Positions 1-9,252 are shown, counted from the first letter of the stretch. The stretch: 64,000 nt of DNA from Pseudomonas sp. Au-Pse12 (GCF_021341665.1 NZ_JAJTTH010000008.1:186001-250000), one strand, 5' to 3'. A program made the numbers and translations. Notes: generated by a model from the sequence alone, not told the origin.

Positions 1-1
1 G

Positions 2-931
2 AGCGCCGTCGAGCAGGCGCAGCTTGCCCAGTGGCAGGCTGCCGACCCGCGTCACTCCGAGGCCCTGGCGTTTGCCCGGCAGACCTGGGAGGCCCTGGGA
101 GAGCTGCGTCTGGACCCGGAGCTGGGTGGCACGGCGGCGCCACGGCGTCAGGCCGGCCGGCCGGCGACGGCGCAGCATCGACCGCGCCGCCGACGCCTGC
201 CACGAGTTGCCAGCGCGGCCGTGCTGGTGCTGGCGGTTGCTCTGGGCTGGCTGCAAGGGCCGCAGGCGCTGCTGTACCTGCAAGCCGACTACCTGACTGG
301 AAAAGGCCAGGTGCGCAGCGTGCAACTGGCCGATGGCAGCACCGTGGAGCTGGATTCGGGCAGTGCCATTCGCCTGGATTTCAGCGACGAGAAACGCCAG
401 GTCCAGCTGTTGGCCGGTTCCGCGGTGTTTGACGTGGCGCCCATGGCTGGCGAGGAAAAACGTCCCTTCATCGTGCGCAGTGCTGGTGGCCAGACCCGGG
501 CCCTGGGCACCCGTTTCGTGGTCGGTCGCGAGAGCGACCAGCAAGCCTGGGTCGGGGTGTTGCAGCACAGTGTCGCGGTGAGCCTGGATGCCCCGGCGCA
601 GCGTGGCACTGGCGAGCGGGTTCTGCAGGAAGGGCAGAGCGTGCGCTATGACCCGCAGTCAGGCGTGGTAGCCCTCGACGGGCTCGATCTGCAACGAGCC
701 ACCAGTTGGCGGCGCGGTGTGCTGGTGTTCGATCGCCAGCCTCTGGGCGTGGTGGTGGAGCGCCTCAATCGCTATCGCCCCGGGCGGGTGGTGCTGACCA
801 ATAGCGAGCTGGCCCAGCGGCAGGTCAGTGGGGTCTTCCGCCTGGACATGCTCGATGCGGCCCTGGTCACCCTGACGCAGGAGCTGCAGGTGCAGCGTTT
901 CGACCTGGCCGGCGTCAGCCTGATTTACTGA
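2..931 (+). CDS. hasS: FecR-family anti-sigma regulator (HasS-like), 5' end outside window
   Basis: Open frame 2 runs from the window edge to the stop at 931, so the start and first residues are missing. The visible N-terminal part (about 60 residues, with W-x-A-x-D-P-R-H) resembles the DUF4880 cytoplasmic domain of FecR proteins. A basic stretch precedes one membrane segment (AAVLVLAVALGWL). The periplasmic FecR domain follows with the typical ALGTRFVV motif, and the C-terminus resembles an STN fold. Such proteins carry the signal from a loaded outer-membrane receptor to an ECF sigma factor. It sits directly before hasR, as HasS does in haem-acquisition loci. The cognate sigma factor HasI would be expected just upstream, outside the window. 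The name rests on context. Confidence 0.85.
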   Translation, partial: SAVEQAQLAQWQAADPRHSEALAFARQTWEALGELRLDPELGGTAAPRRQAGRPATAQHRPRRRRLPRVASAAVLVLAVALGWLQGPQALLYLQADYLTGKGQVRSVQLADGSTVELDSGSAIRLDFSDEKRQVQLLAGSAVFDVAPMAGEEKRPFIVRSAGGQTRALGTRFVVGRESDQQAWVGVLQHSVAVSLDAPAQRGTGERVLQEGQSVRYDPQSGVVALDGLDLQRATSWRRGVLVFDRQPLGVVVERLNRYRPGRVVLTNSELAQRQVSGVFRLDMLDAALVTLTQELQVQRFDLAGVSLIY

Positions 932-1009
932 GGCCTGCGGGCCTTTTTCCACCCTTGTGCAAAATAATTGGAAAAAACCTTACTGAGTTTTCCTGCCTGG
1001 CACGTCTAG

Positions 1010-1032
1010 CTAATTGAGATGCATTCGCATAA
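1010..1032 (+). promoter_or_regulatory. Fur-like box upstream of hasR
   Basis: The stretch ctaattgagatgcattcgc matches the 19-bp Fur consensus at 10 positions, including the central TGA and CATT parts. It lies about 30-50 bases before the hasR start, where an iron-responsive operator would act. The 131-base gap between hasS and hasR is AT-rich here, unlike its surroundings. A GGAAAA element at 970-975 could be part of an ECF-type -35, but I cannot place a convincing -10. Fur control of has genes is established in Pseudomonas and Serratia; this site is a visual match only. Confidence 0.5.
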
Positions 1033-1062
1033 ACAAAAATAGCCAGCGCAGGAATCAGGGAC

Positions 1063-3768
1063 ATGAGGGTAGGCAGTCGCACTGGAGTTCACGCCGCAAG
1101 CCGGTTGGCCCTGGCCATCCACTTGGGCGTAGCAGGACTGTTGGCGGGAAGCGGTTTGCTGCACGCGGCGGAGCCTGTCGGCGTAGCCCCGCAGAGTGTC
1201 CAGCAGCCACGCGAGCTGGATTTCGATATTCCCGCCCAGGCCCTGGGCAGTGCCGTGCTGCTGTTTGCCGAGCAGGCCGGGGTGCAAGTGCTGTTCGACA
1301 GCCTGCGCCTGCATGGCTTGCACAGTTCGCCACTCAAGGGGCGCTACGGCGCCGAGGAAGGGCTGGCCCGCCTGCTGGGCAATGCCCCGGTGGAGTACCG
1401 CTTTACCGGTGAGCGCCAGGTGACCCTGAGCCGGGTGGAAGCCGCGCGTGATGGCGCCCTGGCCCTGGCCCCCACCACGGTTTCCGCTGACCTCGAAGGC
1501 CGCCAGAGCGACTGGGTATACAACGCGCCGCGCTCGGTGAGCATGGTCGGCCGCGAGCAACTGGATCGCAATCCACCGCGGCATGCCGCCGAGATGCTGG
1601 AGGAAACCTCCGGCGTGTACTCGGCCGTCAGCCAGCAGGACCCTGGCCTGTCGGTGAACATCCGCGGCCTGCAGGACTATGGCCGGGTCAACATGTCGGT
1701 GGACGGCATGCGCCAGAACTATCAGCAAAGCGGCCACCAGCAGCGCAACGGCACCCTCTATGTCGACCCCGAACTGCTCTCCGACGTGGTGGTGGAAAAG
1801 GGCGCGACCTCGACCATGGGCGGCGCCGGGGTGATCGGCGGGGTCGCCAACTTTCGCACCCTCGAAGCCCGCGACCTGCTCAAGCCCGGCCAGGAGATCG
1901 GCGGCCGGATCCGCCTGACCACGGGCCTGGGCGGCCGCAGCAACGGCACTCATTTCATCGGCAGCTCCGCCTTTGCCATCGGCACCGAAGCCTGGGACAT
2001 GCTGCTGGCCGCCAGTGAGCGGCACCTGGGCGACTACCAGCCGGGAACCAAGGGCGGCATCGGTGAATTGCGCACCGGCAGCTGGATGGACCCGTCGATC
2101 AATGACCGGGTGAAGCACTCCAAGGTGGCCTATTCGGCTTCAGTGATGCGCTCGCGCCTGGCCAAACTGGGGCTCAACCTGCCCCAGGACCAGCGTCTGC
2201 AACTGAGCTACCTGACCACCGAGGTGTCCTACGACGACGCCAACATGATGAACACCGAGAACCAGGATCGGCTCTGGGAAAAGCTCGGCAGCAGCAAGGT
2301 GCATTCGCAGAACTTCGGGCTCGACTACAGCTACACCCCGGACAACCCGCTGATCGATTTCAAGGCCAAGCTCTACTACGTCGACAACAGCAACGACCAG
2401 AGCACCCTGACCCGCCGCAGCAGCCCCGGCTATTCGATCACCTACCAGACCGACACCTATGGCGCGCAGGCGCAGAACACCTCGACCTTGACCCTGGGCG
2501 AGCTGGCCACGCTCAAGGCCAACTACGGGCTGGAGTTCTTCTATGACAAGGTCCGCCCCGACTCCAGCCAGCCGGTGCCCAAGGGGTCGGCGGTCAGCGC
2601 CTCGCCGGCGGCGAGCATGACCCCCGAGGGCGACCGGGCCCTGGGCAGCCTGTTCACGCGGCTGGATTTCGACTACGACGGCTGGCTGAACCTCAATGCC
2701 GGGCTGCGTTATGACCGCTACCGCCTGCGGGGCGAGACCGGGATCAACACCCGCACCTTCGTGATCGGCAAGACGCCCCAGCAGGTCTCGGTGCCGGTGG
2801 CCTACGACATCGACAACCAGGAAGGGCGCTTCTCGCCGACCTTCGGCCTGTCGGTCAAGCCCGGGGTCGAGTGGCTGCAGCTGTTCGCCAGCTACGGCAA
2901 GGGCTGGCGGCCACCGGCGGTGACCGAAACCATGATCACCGGCCGGCCCCACGGCGGCGGCTCGGAGAGCACCTTCCCCAACCCTTTTCTCAAGCCGGAG
3001 CGTTCCACCACCTGGGAAGCGGGGGTCAACGTGTTCAAGGAAAACCTCTGGTTCAACGATGACCGCCTGGGAATCAAGGTGGCCTACTTCGATACTCGGG
3101 TCGACGACTTCATCTATATGGCCATGGGCGTGCAGCCGCCCGGCTACGGTTCACCCGGCATCGGCAACAGCGCTTACGTCAACGACCTCAGCAGTACCCG
3201 CTTCAAGGGCGTGGAATACCAGCTGGACTATGACGCCGGCCGCGCCTACGGCCAGCTGAACTACACGCACATGATCGGCGACAACGATTTCTGCACGAAA
3301 GTCGCCTGGCTGGGAGGCGTGACCCAGCCGGTGAAGAGCGGCACCGGGCGTGGCGCGATCGTCACCGGCATGCGCCCCGATGAGGCCGCCAACCAGGCCA
3401 GCCGCTGCAATGCCGCGATCCTCGGTTCGGCCGAACACATGCCCATGGACCGCGGCACCCTGACCCTGGGTGCGCGCTTTTTCGAACGCAAGCTGGATAT
3501 CGGCGCCCGGGCCCGCTACAGCGCCGGCTACTCGATCGCCGGTTCCGCCACCGGCACCGTGAGCCAGACCGGCGTCTACCCGGCCGACTGGAAGCCCTAC
3601 ACCGTCTACGACCTGTATGGCAGCTACCGGGCCACTGAAGAACTGACCCTGCGCCTGGCCATGGAAAACGTCACCGACCGCGCCTACCTGGTGCCCCTCG
3701 GCGATGTCCTGGCCTTCACCCTCGGCCGCGGCCGGACCCTGCAGGGCACCGTGGAATATCAGTTCTGA
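1063..3768 (+). CDS. hasR: TonB-dependent haem/haemophore receptor HasR
   Basis: A 901-residue outer-membrane receptor that takes haem from the haemophore HasA and imports it using TonB energy. A signal peptide ends near residue 35 (LLHAA). An STN signalling domain follows (about 48-125, starting ELDFDIPAQALGSAV), then the plug (about 140-260, VVVEKGATSTMGGAGVIGG) and a beta-barrel ending in Phe (TVEYQF). The haem-receptor boxes are visible: GKGWRPP (FRAP-like) and FPNPFLKPERS (NPNL-like), with His630 between them in the region that holds the haem ligand in known receptors. The STN domain and the preceding FecR gene imply that the receptor also signals to HasS/HasI. Followed by hasA. Confidence 0.95.
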   Translation: MRVGSRTGVHAASRLALAIHLGVAGLLAGSGLLHAAEPVGVAPQSVQQPRELDFDIPAQALGSAVLLFAEQAGVQVLFDSLRLHGLHSSPLKGRYGAEEGLARLLGNAPVEYRFTGERQVTLSRVEAARDGALALAPTTVSADLEGRQSDWVYNAPRSVSMVGREQLDRNPPRHAAEMLEETSGVYSAVSQQDPGLSVNIRGLQDYGRVNMSVDGMRQNYQQSGHQQRNGTLYVDPELLSDVVVEKGATSTMGGAGVIGGVANFRTLEARDLLKPGQEIGGRIRLTTGLGGRSNGTHFIGSSAFAIGTEAWDMLLAASERHLGDYQPGTKGGIGELRTGSWMDPSINDRVKHSKVAYSASVMRSRLAKLGLNLPQDQRLQLSYLTTEVSYDDANMMNTENQDRLWEKLGSSKVHSQNFGLDYSYTPDNPLIDFKAKLYYVDNSNDQSTLTRRSSPGYSITYQTDTYGAQAQNTSTLTLGELATLKANYGLEFFYDKVRPDSSQPVPKGSAVSASPAASMTPEGDRALGSLFTRLDFDYDGWLNLNAGLRYDRYRLRGETGINTRTFVIGKTPQQVSVPVAYDIDNQEGRFSPTFGLSVKPGVEWLQLFASYGKGWRPPAVTETMITGRPHGGGSESTFPNPFLKPERSTTWEAGVNVFKENLWFNDDRLGIKVAYFDTRVDDFIYMAMGVQPPGYGSPGIGNSAYVNDLSSTRFKGVEYQLDYDAGRAYGQLNYTHMIGDNDFCTKVAWLGGVTQPVKSGTGRGAIVTGMRPDEAANQASRCNAAILGSAEHMPMDRGTLTLGARFFERKLDIGARARYSAGYSIAGSATGTVSQTGVYPADWKPYTVYDLYGSYRATEELTLRLAMENVTDRAYLVPLGDVLAFTLGRGRTLQGTVEYQF

Positions 3769-3772
3769 ACGC

Positions 3773-3820
3773 TTTTGCCCGTTGATGGGCAAAACCGCAG
3801 CAGGCACTGGCGTGCTGCGG
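3773..3820 (+). other. Two tandem hairpins between hasR and hasA
   Basis: Two perfect inverted repeats lie back to back. ttttgccc (3773-3780) pairs with gggcaaaa (3787-3794) across a 6-base loop, and ccgcagca (3795-3802) pairs with tgctgcgg (3813-3820). Neither is followed by a T-tract, so they look more like mRNA processing or stability structures than terminators. They could protect the 5' end of a hasA transcript, since the haemophore is needed in much larger amounts than its receptor. That role is inference. Confidence 0.6.
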
Positions 3821-3851
3821 CAATGACCCCCCTAATGTATTGGAGTTTTGC

Positions 3852-4469
3852 ATGAGCATTTCGATCTCTTACAGCGCTACCTACGGCGGTAATACTGTTG
3901 CGCAATACCTGACTGACTGGTCGGCCTACTTCGGTGACGTCAACCACCGCCCAGGCGAAGTGGTCGATGGCACCAACACCGGTGGCTTCAACCCGGGCCC
4001 GTTCGACGGCACCCAGTACGCGATCAAGAGCACCGCCAGCGACGCCGCCTTCGTCGCCGATGGCAACCTGCACTACACCCTGTTCAGCAACCCGAGCCAT
4101 ACCCTGTGGGGCTCGGTGGACACGATCTCCCTGGGCGACACCCTCGCCGGTGGTTCGGGCAGCAACTACCACCTGGTCAGCCAGGAAGTCAGCTTCACCA
4201 ACCTGGGCCTCAACAGCCTGAAGGAAGAAGGCCGTGCAGGTGAAGTGCACAAGGTGGTCTACGGCCTGATGAGCGGCGACAGCTCGGCCCTGGCCGGTGA
4301 AATCGACGCCCTGCTCAAGGCGATCGACCCAAGCCTGTCGCTGAACTCGACCTTCGACGACCTGGCCGCCGCCGGCGTTGCCCACGTCACCCCGGCTGCC
4401 GCAGCCGCTGCCGATATCGGCCTGGTGGGCGTGCAGGACGTGGCCCAGGACTGGGCCCTGGCCGCCTGA
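3852..4469 (+). CDS. hasA: Secreted haemophore HasA
   Basis: A 205-residue extracellular haemophore that captures haem from host haemoproteins and hands it to HasR. The start at 3852 follows TGGAG with 6-base spacing and gives the numbering used for the family. With it, the haem ligands fall exactly at His32 (FGDVNH) and Tyr75 (LHYTLF), and the tyrosine-supporting His83 is present (PSHTLW). The VVYGLMSGDS block is shared with Serratia HasA. There is no N-terminal signal peptide; the C-terminus (DWALAA) fits the uncleaved or processed C-terminal type I secretion signal, matching hasDEF downstream. An in-frame TTG at 3840 is a less likely start. Confidence 0.95.
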   Translation: MSISISYSATYGGNTVAQYLTDWSAYFGDVNHRPGEVVDGTNTGGFNPGPFDGTQYAIKSTASDAAFVADGNLHYTLFSNPSHTLWGSVDTISLGDTLAGGSGSNYHLVSQEVSFTNLGLNSLKEEGRAGEVHKVVYGLMSGDSSALAGEIDALLKAIDPSLSLNSTFDDLAAAGVAHVTPAAAAAADIGLVGVQDVAQDWALAA

Positions 4470-4491
4470 GTGCTGGTTTGAGGCATAAAAA

Positions 4492-4521
4492 AGCGAATGC
4501 AGGATCGCTCCTCCATTCGCT
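4492..4521 (+). other. Hairpin downstream of hasA
   Basis: agcgaatg (4492-4499) pairs with cattcgct (4514-4521) across a 14-base loop, 23 bases after the hasA stop. An A-run precedes it and no T-run follows, so read along hasA it is not a classical terminator; read on the other strand it would be one, but no gene there needs it. Serratia has loci carry a hairpin at the equivalent place that limits read-through from hasA into the secretion genes. Confidence 0.55.
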
Positions 4522-4630
4522 GGCTTGACTCACCTCCGTCGCCCGAGTTTTCGAAGGCCAGGGCGGCGGCGGTGGCAAATTCTGGGGAGCGCCGTGGTGC
4601 CTGTCAACGCGCCGGGCGCGCCTCTTGTTG

Positions 4631-4651
4631 TTCCGCCCTGCCTGGGCGGAA
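4631..4651 (+). other. Hairpin in the hasA-hasD gap
   Basis: ttccgccc (4631-4638) and gggcggaa (4644-4651) form a perfect 8-bp stem with a 5-base loop, 37 bases before hasD. With the hairpin at 4492-4521 it makes a structured 218-base gap in an otherwise tightly packed operon. No T-tract follows. Confidence 0.5.
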
Positions 4652-4687
4652 GGTCGTGTATCCCTAAATTCTGCACAGGACACCTTG

Positions 4688-6484
4688 ATGAGCCGGCCGA
4701 ACCCACTTGCCGCTTCCGAGACGCTGGCGGCCCTGAAGGCCTACAAGGGCGGCTTCTTCAACATCGGCCTGTTCTCGGCGGTGATCAACCTGCTGATGCT
4801 GGCCCCGGCCCTGTACATGCTGCAGGTCTACGACCGGGTGCTGGCCTCGGGCAATCAGATGACCCTGCTGATGCTGACGCTGATGATCCTCGGCCTGTTC
4901 GGTCTGATGGGCGCGCTGGAGTGGGTGCGCAGCCAGCTGGTGATTCGCCTCGGCACGCAGATGGACATGCGCCTGAACCAGCGGGTGTATGACGCCGCGT
5001 TCGAGGCCCAGCTCAAGGGCAGCCCCCAGGCTGCCGGCCAGGCCCTGAACGACCTGACCGCGCTGCGCCAGTTCGCCACCGGTAACGCCTTGTTCGCGTT
5101 CTTCGATGCGCCCTGGTTTCCGGTCTACCTGCTGGTGATTTTCCTTTTTCACCCCTGGCTCGGCCTGCTGGCCCTGGCCGGCGCCGTGCTGCTGGTGGTG
5201 CTGGCCTGGATCAACCAGCACATCTGCCAGGCGCCGCTGGCCCAGGCCAGCCAGTTGTCGATCATCACCAGCCAGCAGGCCACGGCCAACCTGCGCAATG
5301 CCGATGCGATCGAAGCCATGGGCATGCTCGGCGCCCTGCGCGAGCGCTGGTTTGTCGGCCACCAGGGCTTTCTGGCCCAGCAGAACCTGGCCAGCGAAAA
5401 GACCGCCACCATCAGCGCCTGGTCCAAGGGCGTGCGCATGGCCTTGCAGTCCCTGGTCCTGGGCCTGGGCGCGTGGCTGGCGGTGCAGGGCCAGATCACC
5501 CCGGGGATGATGATCGCCGGCTCGATCCTCATGGGCCGGGTGCTCAGCCCCATCGACCAGTTGATTGCGGTATGGAAGCAATGGAGCTCGGCGCGTTTGG
5601 CCTACGAGCGTTTGTCCGAGTTGTTGCAGGCCAACCCGCCACGCCCGGCGCGTATGAACCTGCCCACGCCCAAGGGCCGGTTGAGCGTGGAGCAACTGAG
5701 TGCCTGTGCCCCGGGCAGCCGGCGCCCGGCCCTGAGCAACCTGGGTTTCACCCTGGAGGCCGGCCAGGTGCTGGGGGTGATCGGCCCTTCCGGTTGTGGC
5801 AAGTCGACCCTGGCCCGGCTGCTGGTGGGTGCCTGGACGCCCCTGACGGGAAAGGTGCGCCTGGATGGCGCGGACCTGGCCCAGTGGGACAAGCAGCAAC
5901 TGGGCCCGCATATCGGCTACCTGCCCCAGGACATCCAGCTGTTCGCCGGCAGCATCGCCGAGAACATCGCGCGGTTTGGCCAACTGGATTCGGATCAAGT
6001 GCTGCAGGCCGCGCAAATGGCCGGGGTGCACGAACTGATCCTGCAACTGCCCCAGGGCTATGACACGCGCCTTGGCGAGGGCGGTGCCGGGGTGTCCGGT
6101 GGCCAGCGCCAGCGCATCGGCCTGGCCCGGGCGCTGTACGGCCTGCCGGCGCTGATCGTGCTCGACGAGCCCAACTCCAACCTCGATGAGGCCGGCGAGC
6201 AGGCGCTGTTGCAGGCCATCAGCCAGCTCAAGCAACGGCAGCGGACCCTGGTGCTGATCACCCACAAGCCCAACGTGCTGACCTTCACCGACCAGTTGAT
6301 GATCCTGCGCGACGGCCAGTTGCAGGCCTACGGCCCTACGGCGCGGGTGCTGGAAGCGAACCAGAAGGCCAAGGCCGCGCCGCCGCCGGCTGTACCGATG
6401 AGCAATCCGGCGAGCAGCCCGGTGGCCAGCCTGAACATGAACTACCGCCTGGGCGTGGCCGGCGGCGAAGGGAAAAAAGCATGA
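4688..6484 (+). CDS. hasD: Type I secretion ABC transporter HasD
   Basis: A 598-residue inner-membrane permease/ATPase that drives HasA export in one step through the HasDEF channel. The N-terminal half has several membrane segments (INLLMLAPALYMLQVYDRVL, then LLVIFLFHPWLGLLALAGAVLLVVL). The nucleotide-binding domain has Walker A GPSGCGKST, signature VSGGQRQRIGLARAL, Walker B ALIVLDEP and a switch His in ITHK. The start at 4688 is preceded by AGGA with 7-base spacing; a longer in-frame start at 4625 would put the ATG in the structured gap and lacks family support. It overlaps hasE by 4 bases (ATGA), which suggests translational coupling. Confidence 0.93.
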   Translation: MSRPNPLAASETLAALKAYKGGFFNIGLFSAVINLLMLAPALYMLQVYDRVLASGNQMTLLMLTLMILGLFGLMGALEWVRSQLVIRLGTQMDMRLNQRVYDAAFEAQLKGSPQAAGQALNDLTALRQFATGNALFAFFDAPWFPVYLLVIFLFHPWLGLLALAGAVLLVVLAWINQHICQAPLAQASQLSIITSQQATANLRNADAIEAMGMLGALRERWFVGHQGFLAQQNLASEKTATISAWSKGVRMALQSLVLGLGAWLAVQGQITPGMMIAGSILMGRVLSPIDQLIAVWKQWSSARLAYERLSELLQANPPRPARMNLPTPKGRLSVEQLSACAPGSRRPALSNLGFTLEAGQVLGVIGPSGCGKSTLARLLVGAWTPLTGKVRLDGADLAQWDKQQLGPHIGYLPQDIQLFAGSIAENIARFGQLDSDQVLQAAQMAGVHELILQLPQGYDTRLGEGGAGVSGGQRQRIGLARALYGLPALIVLDEPNSNLDEAGEQALLQAISQLKQRQRTLVLITHKPNVLTFTDQLMILRDGQLQAYGPTARVLEANQKAKAAPPPAVPMSNPASSPVASLNMNYRLGVAGGEGKKA

Positions 6485-7830
6485 AGGCGAACTTATCCAC
6501 AGGCCCTGCGGCGCCGGTTACCGGGCCGGCTGCGAGCAATGTGTTGTCCCTGGACGACAAGAAGTATTCGCGGCTCGGCTGGATCCTGGTGCTGGGGGGC
6601 TTTGCCGGGTTCATCGGCTGGGCCGCCCTGGCGCCGCTGGACAAGGGTGTGGCGGTGTCGGGCAAGGTCATGGTCTCGGGCCATCGCAAGACCGTACAGC
6701 ATCAGGGCGGCGGCATCGTCGAGCGGATCGAGGTCAGGGAAGGCGACCGGGTCAGTGCCGGGCAGGTGTTGCTGCGCCTCAACGAAACCCCGCTGCGCAC
6801 CCAGATGCAGTCCCTGCGCAGCCAGTACCTGGGGTCGCTGGCCAGCGAGGCGCGGTTGAATGCCGAGCGTGAGGGCGCCACGGATATCGTCTTCGATCCG
6901 CAGCTCCAGGCCCTGGCGCATGAGCCGGACGTGGCCGCCAGCCTGGCCTTGCAACGGCAGCTGTTCAGCAGCCGGCGCCAGGCCCTGGCCATGGAGCAGC
7001 AAGGGATCGCCGAAACCATCGCCGGCTCCGAGGCGCAGTTGCGCGGTACTCGGGATTCCCAGGCCAGCAAGCGGCAACAGCGCAGTGCCTTGAACGAACA
7101 GCTGCAAGGCCTGCGGGAACTGGCCCGGGACGGCTACATCCCGCGTAACCGGCTGCTGGACAGCGAGCGCCTGTACGCGCAGATCGACGGCTCGATCGCC
7201 GAGGACTTCGGCCGCATCGGCCAGTTGCAGCGGCAGATCCTCGAATTGCGCCTGCGCATCCGCCAGTCCACGGAAGATTTCCAGAAAGACCTGCGCAGCC
7301 AGTTGGCCGATACCCGGGTGCGCACTGAAGACCTGCGCAATCGCCTGGCGTCCGCCGAGTTCGAACTGGCCAACAGCCAGGTGCGCGCCCCGGCGGCCGG
7401 GGTGGTGGTGGGGCTGGAGGTCTACACCGAAGGTGGGGTGATCAAGCCGGGCCAGCCGCTGATGGACATCGTGCCCCAGGACGAGCCGCTGCTGGTGGAG
7501 GCGCGGGTGCCGGTGCAGCTGGTGGACAAGGTGCACCCGGGGCTGCCGGTGGAGCTGATGTTCTCGGCCTTCAACCAGAGCACCACGCCCAGGGTGCCGG
7601 GGGAGGTGACCCTGGTGTCCGCCGACCGGCAAGTGGATGAGCGCAGCGAGGAGCCCTATTACACCCTGCGCGCCACGGTCAGCGCCCAGGGCATGCAGCA
7701 GTTGCAGGGCTTGCAGATCCGCCCGGGGATGCCGGTGGAAGCCTTCGTCCGTACCGGCGAACGCTCGATGCTCAATTACCTGTTCAAGCCCTTGCTGGAC
7801 CGGACTCACATGGCGTTGGTGGAAGAATGA
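6481..7830 (+). CDS. hasE: Type I secretion membrane-fusion protein HasE
   Basis: A 449-residue HlyD-family adaptor that links HasD in the inner membrane to HasF in the outer membrane. A short cytoplasmic N-terminus leads to one membrane segment (LGWILVLGGFAGFIGWAALAPL). A biotinyl-lipoyl-like half motif (HQGGGIVERIEVREGDRV) follows, then a long helical hairpin (about 130-300) and the closing lipoyl half with beta-barrel (VRAPAAGVVVGLEVYTEGGVI). GAAGGG precedes the ATG. The gene overlaps hasD by 4 bases and hasF by 4 bases. Confidence 0.93.
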   Translation: MKANLSTGPAAPVTGPAASNVLSLDDKKYSRLGWILVLGGFAGFIGWAALAPLDKGVAVSGKVMVSGHRKTVQHQGGGIVERIEVREGDRVSAGQVLLRLNETPLRTQMQSLRSQYLGSLASEARLNAEREGATDIVFDPQLQALAHEPDVAASLALQRQLFSSRRQALAMEQQGIAETIAGSEAQLRGTRDSQASKRQQRSALNEQLQGLRELARDGYIPRNRLLDSERLYAQIDGSIAEDFGRIGQLQRQILELRLRIRQSTEDFQKDLRSQLADTRVRTEDLRNRLASAEFELANSQVRAPAAGVVVGLEVYTEGGVIKPGQPLMDIVPQDEPLLVEARVPVQLVDKVHPGLPVELMFSAFNQSTTPRVPGEVTLVSADRQVDERSEEPYYTLRATVSAQGMQQLQGLQIRPGMPVEAFVRTGERSMLNYLFKPLLDRTHMALVEE

Positions 7831-9164
7831 TTCGAGCCTGGTGCTACCTGCCCCTGCTGTGCCTGTTGGGCAGCCCGTCGGCCCAGGCCCTGGGCTTGCT
7901 CGATGCCTATGACCTGGCCTTGCGCAATGACCCGACCTTCCAGGCGGCGATCAAGGAACGCGATGCCGGGGAAGAGAACCGCGCCATCGGCCGTGCCGGA
8001 CTGCTGCCGAACCTGTCCTGGAGCTACAACAACTCGCGCAACCAGTCCGAAGTGACCCAGGAAACGGTCCGTGGTGATGTCACCAATGACCGGGACTACC
8101 GCAGCTACGCCTCGACCCTGACCCTGCAGCAACCGCTGCTGGACTATGAAGCCTATGCGCGCTACCGCCAGGGCTCGGCCCAGGCGCTGTTTTCCGACGA
8201 ACGCTTTCGCGGCAAGAGCCAGGAACTGGCGGTGCGCCTGCTCAGTGCCTACAGCCAGGCGCTGTTGGCCCAGGAACGCATCGAACTGAGCCGGGCGCAG
8301 AAGCGTGCCTACGCCGAACGCTTGCAGCTCAACGAGCGCCTGCTCAAGGGCGGCGAGGGCACCCGCACCGATGTGCTGGAGACCCAGGCCCGGCTGAGCC
8401 TGGCCCTGGCGCAGGAGATCGAGGCCCAGGACCAGCAGGATGCGGCCCTGCGCGAGCTGCAAGCCATAGTCGGCGAACCGTTGCAGATCGACGAACTGGA
8501 CCCGCTGACCCGGCAGTTCCAGATCCAGCCGCTGCTGCCCAATCGCTTCGACAGCTGGCGCGACCTGGCCATGGCCAACAACCCGGACCTGGCGTCCCAA
8601 CAGCAGGCACTGCGAGTGGCGGAGTACGAAGTGGAGCGCAAGCGCGCCGGGCACCTGCCCAAGGTGAGTGTGTACGCCAGCAGCCGGCAGACCAGCTCTG
8701 ACTCGGAAAGCGCCTACAACCAGAAATACGACACCAACACCGTGGGCATCCAGGTCAGCCTGCCGCTGTTTGCCGGTGGCTCGGTATCGGCCTCGACCCG
8801 CCAAGCGGCCAGCCAGCTGTCTCAGGCGCAATACGAGCTGGATGCCAAGACCGCCACCACCCTCAACGAGCTGCGCAAGCAGTTCAACCTCAACACCAGC
8901 GCCGCGGCCAAGGTCCGAGCCTATGAAATGGCCGTCAGCTCCGCCGAGGCCCTGGTGACCGCGACCCAGAAAAGCGTGCACGGCGGCGAGCGGGTCAACC
9001 TGGATGTGCTGGACGCCGAGCAACAACTGTTCACCGCCCGCCGCGACCTGGCGGATGCCCGGCACGCCTACCTGCTGGCACGGATCCAGCTCAAGTACTA
9101 CGCCGGCCTGCTCAACGAGCAGGACCTGCAGCAACTGGCCGGTTACTTTCGCCCCCAGGGCTGA
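7827..9164 (+). CDS. hasF: TolC-family outer-membrane channel HasF
   Basis: A 445-residue outer-membrane factor completing the HasA exporter. A signal peptide ends near residue 22 (GSPSAQA). The mature protein has the TolC repeat pattern: DAYDLALRNDPTFQAA at the start of the first repeat and a matching helix region from NPDLASQQQALRVAEYEVERKRAGHLP. GERVNLDVLDAEQQLFTARRDLADARHAYLLA is the typical second-repeat helix. Having its own channel gene in the operon differs from Enterobacteria, which use housekeeping TolC. Last gene of the operon. Confidence 0.92.
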   Translation: MIRAWCYLPLLCLLGSPSAQALGLLDAYDLALRNDPTFQAAIKERDAGEENRAIGRAGLLPNLSWSYNNSRNQSEVTQETVRGDVTNDRDYRSYASTLTLQQPLLDYEAYARYRQGSAQALFSDERFRGKSQELAVRLLSAYSQALLAQERIELSRAQKRAYAERLQLNERLLKGGEGTRTDVLETQARLSLALAQEIEAQDQQDAALRELQAIVGEPLQIDELDPLTRQFQIQPLLPNRFDSWRDLAMANNPDLASQQQALRVAEYEVERKRAGHLPKVSVYASSRQTSSDSESAYNQKYDTNTVGIQVSLPLFAGGSVSASTRQAASQLSQAQYELDAKTATTLNELRKQFNLNTSAAAKVRAYEMAVSSAEALVTATQKSVHGGERVNLDVLDAEQQLFTARRDLADARHAYLLARIQLKYYAGLLNEQDLQQLAGYFRPQG

Positions 9165-9208
9165 CCCTGTAGCCGCAAGGGTGTGGGGGAAATCGCTTAC
9201 CCAGAATG

Positions 9209-9237
9209 CCAACAGCCGTCACGAGGACGGCTGTTGG
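9209..9237 (+). terminator. Terminator-like hairpin between hasF and trmA
   Basis: ccaacagccgtc (9209-9220) pairs perfectly with gacggctgttgg (9226-9237) across 5 bases. The genes hasF and trmA converge here, so a symmetric hairpin could end both transcripts. There is no T-run on either side, so intrinsic termination is uncertain. Confidence 0.6.
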
Positions 9238-9252
9238 TGGACGCAGGGCGGA

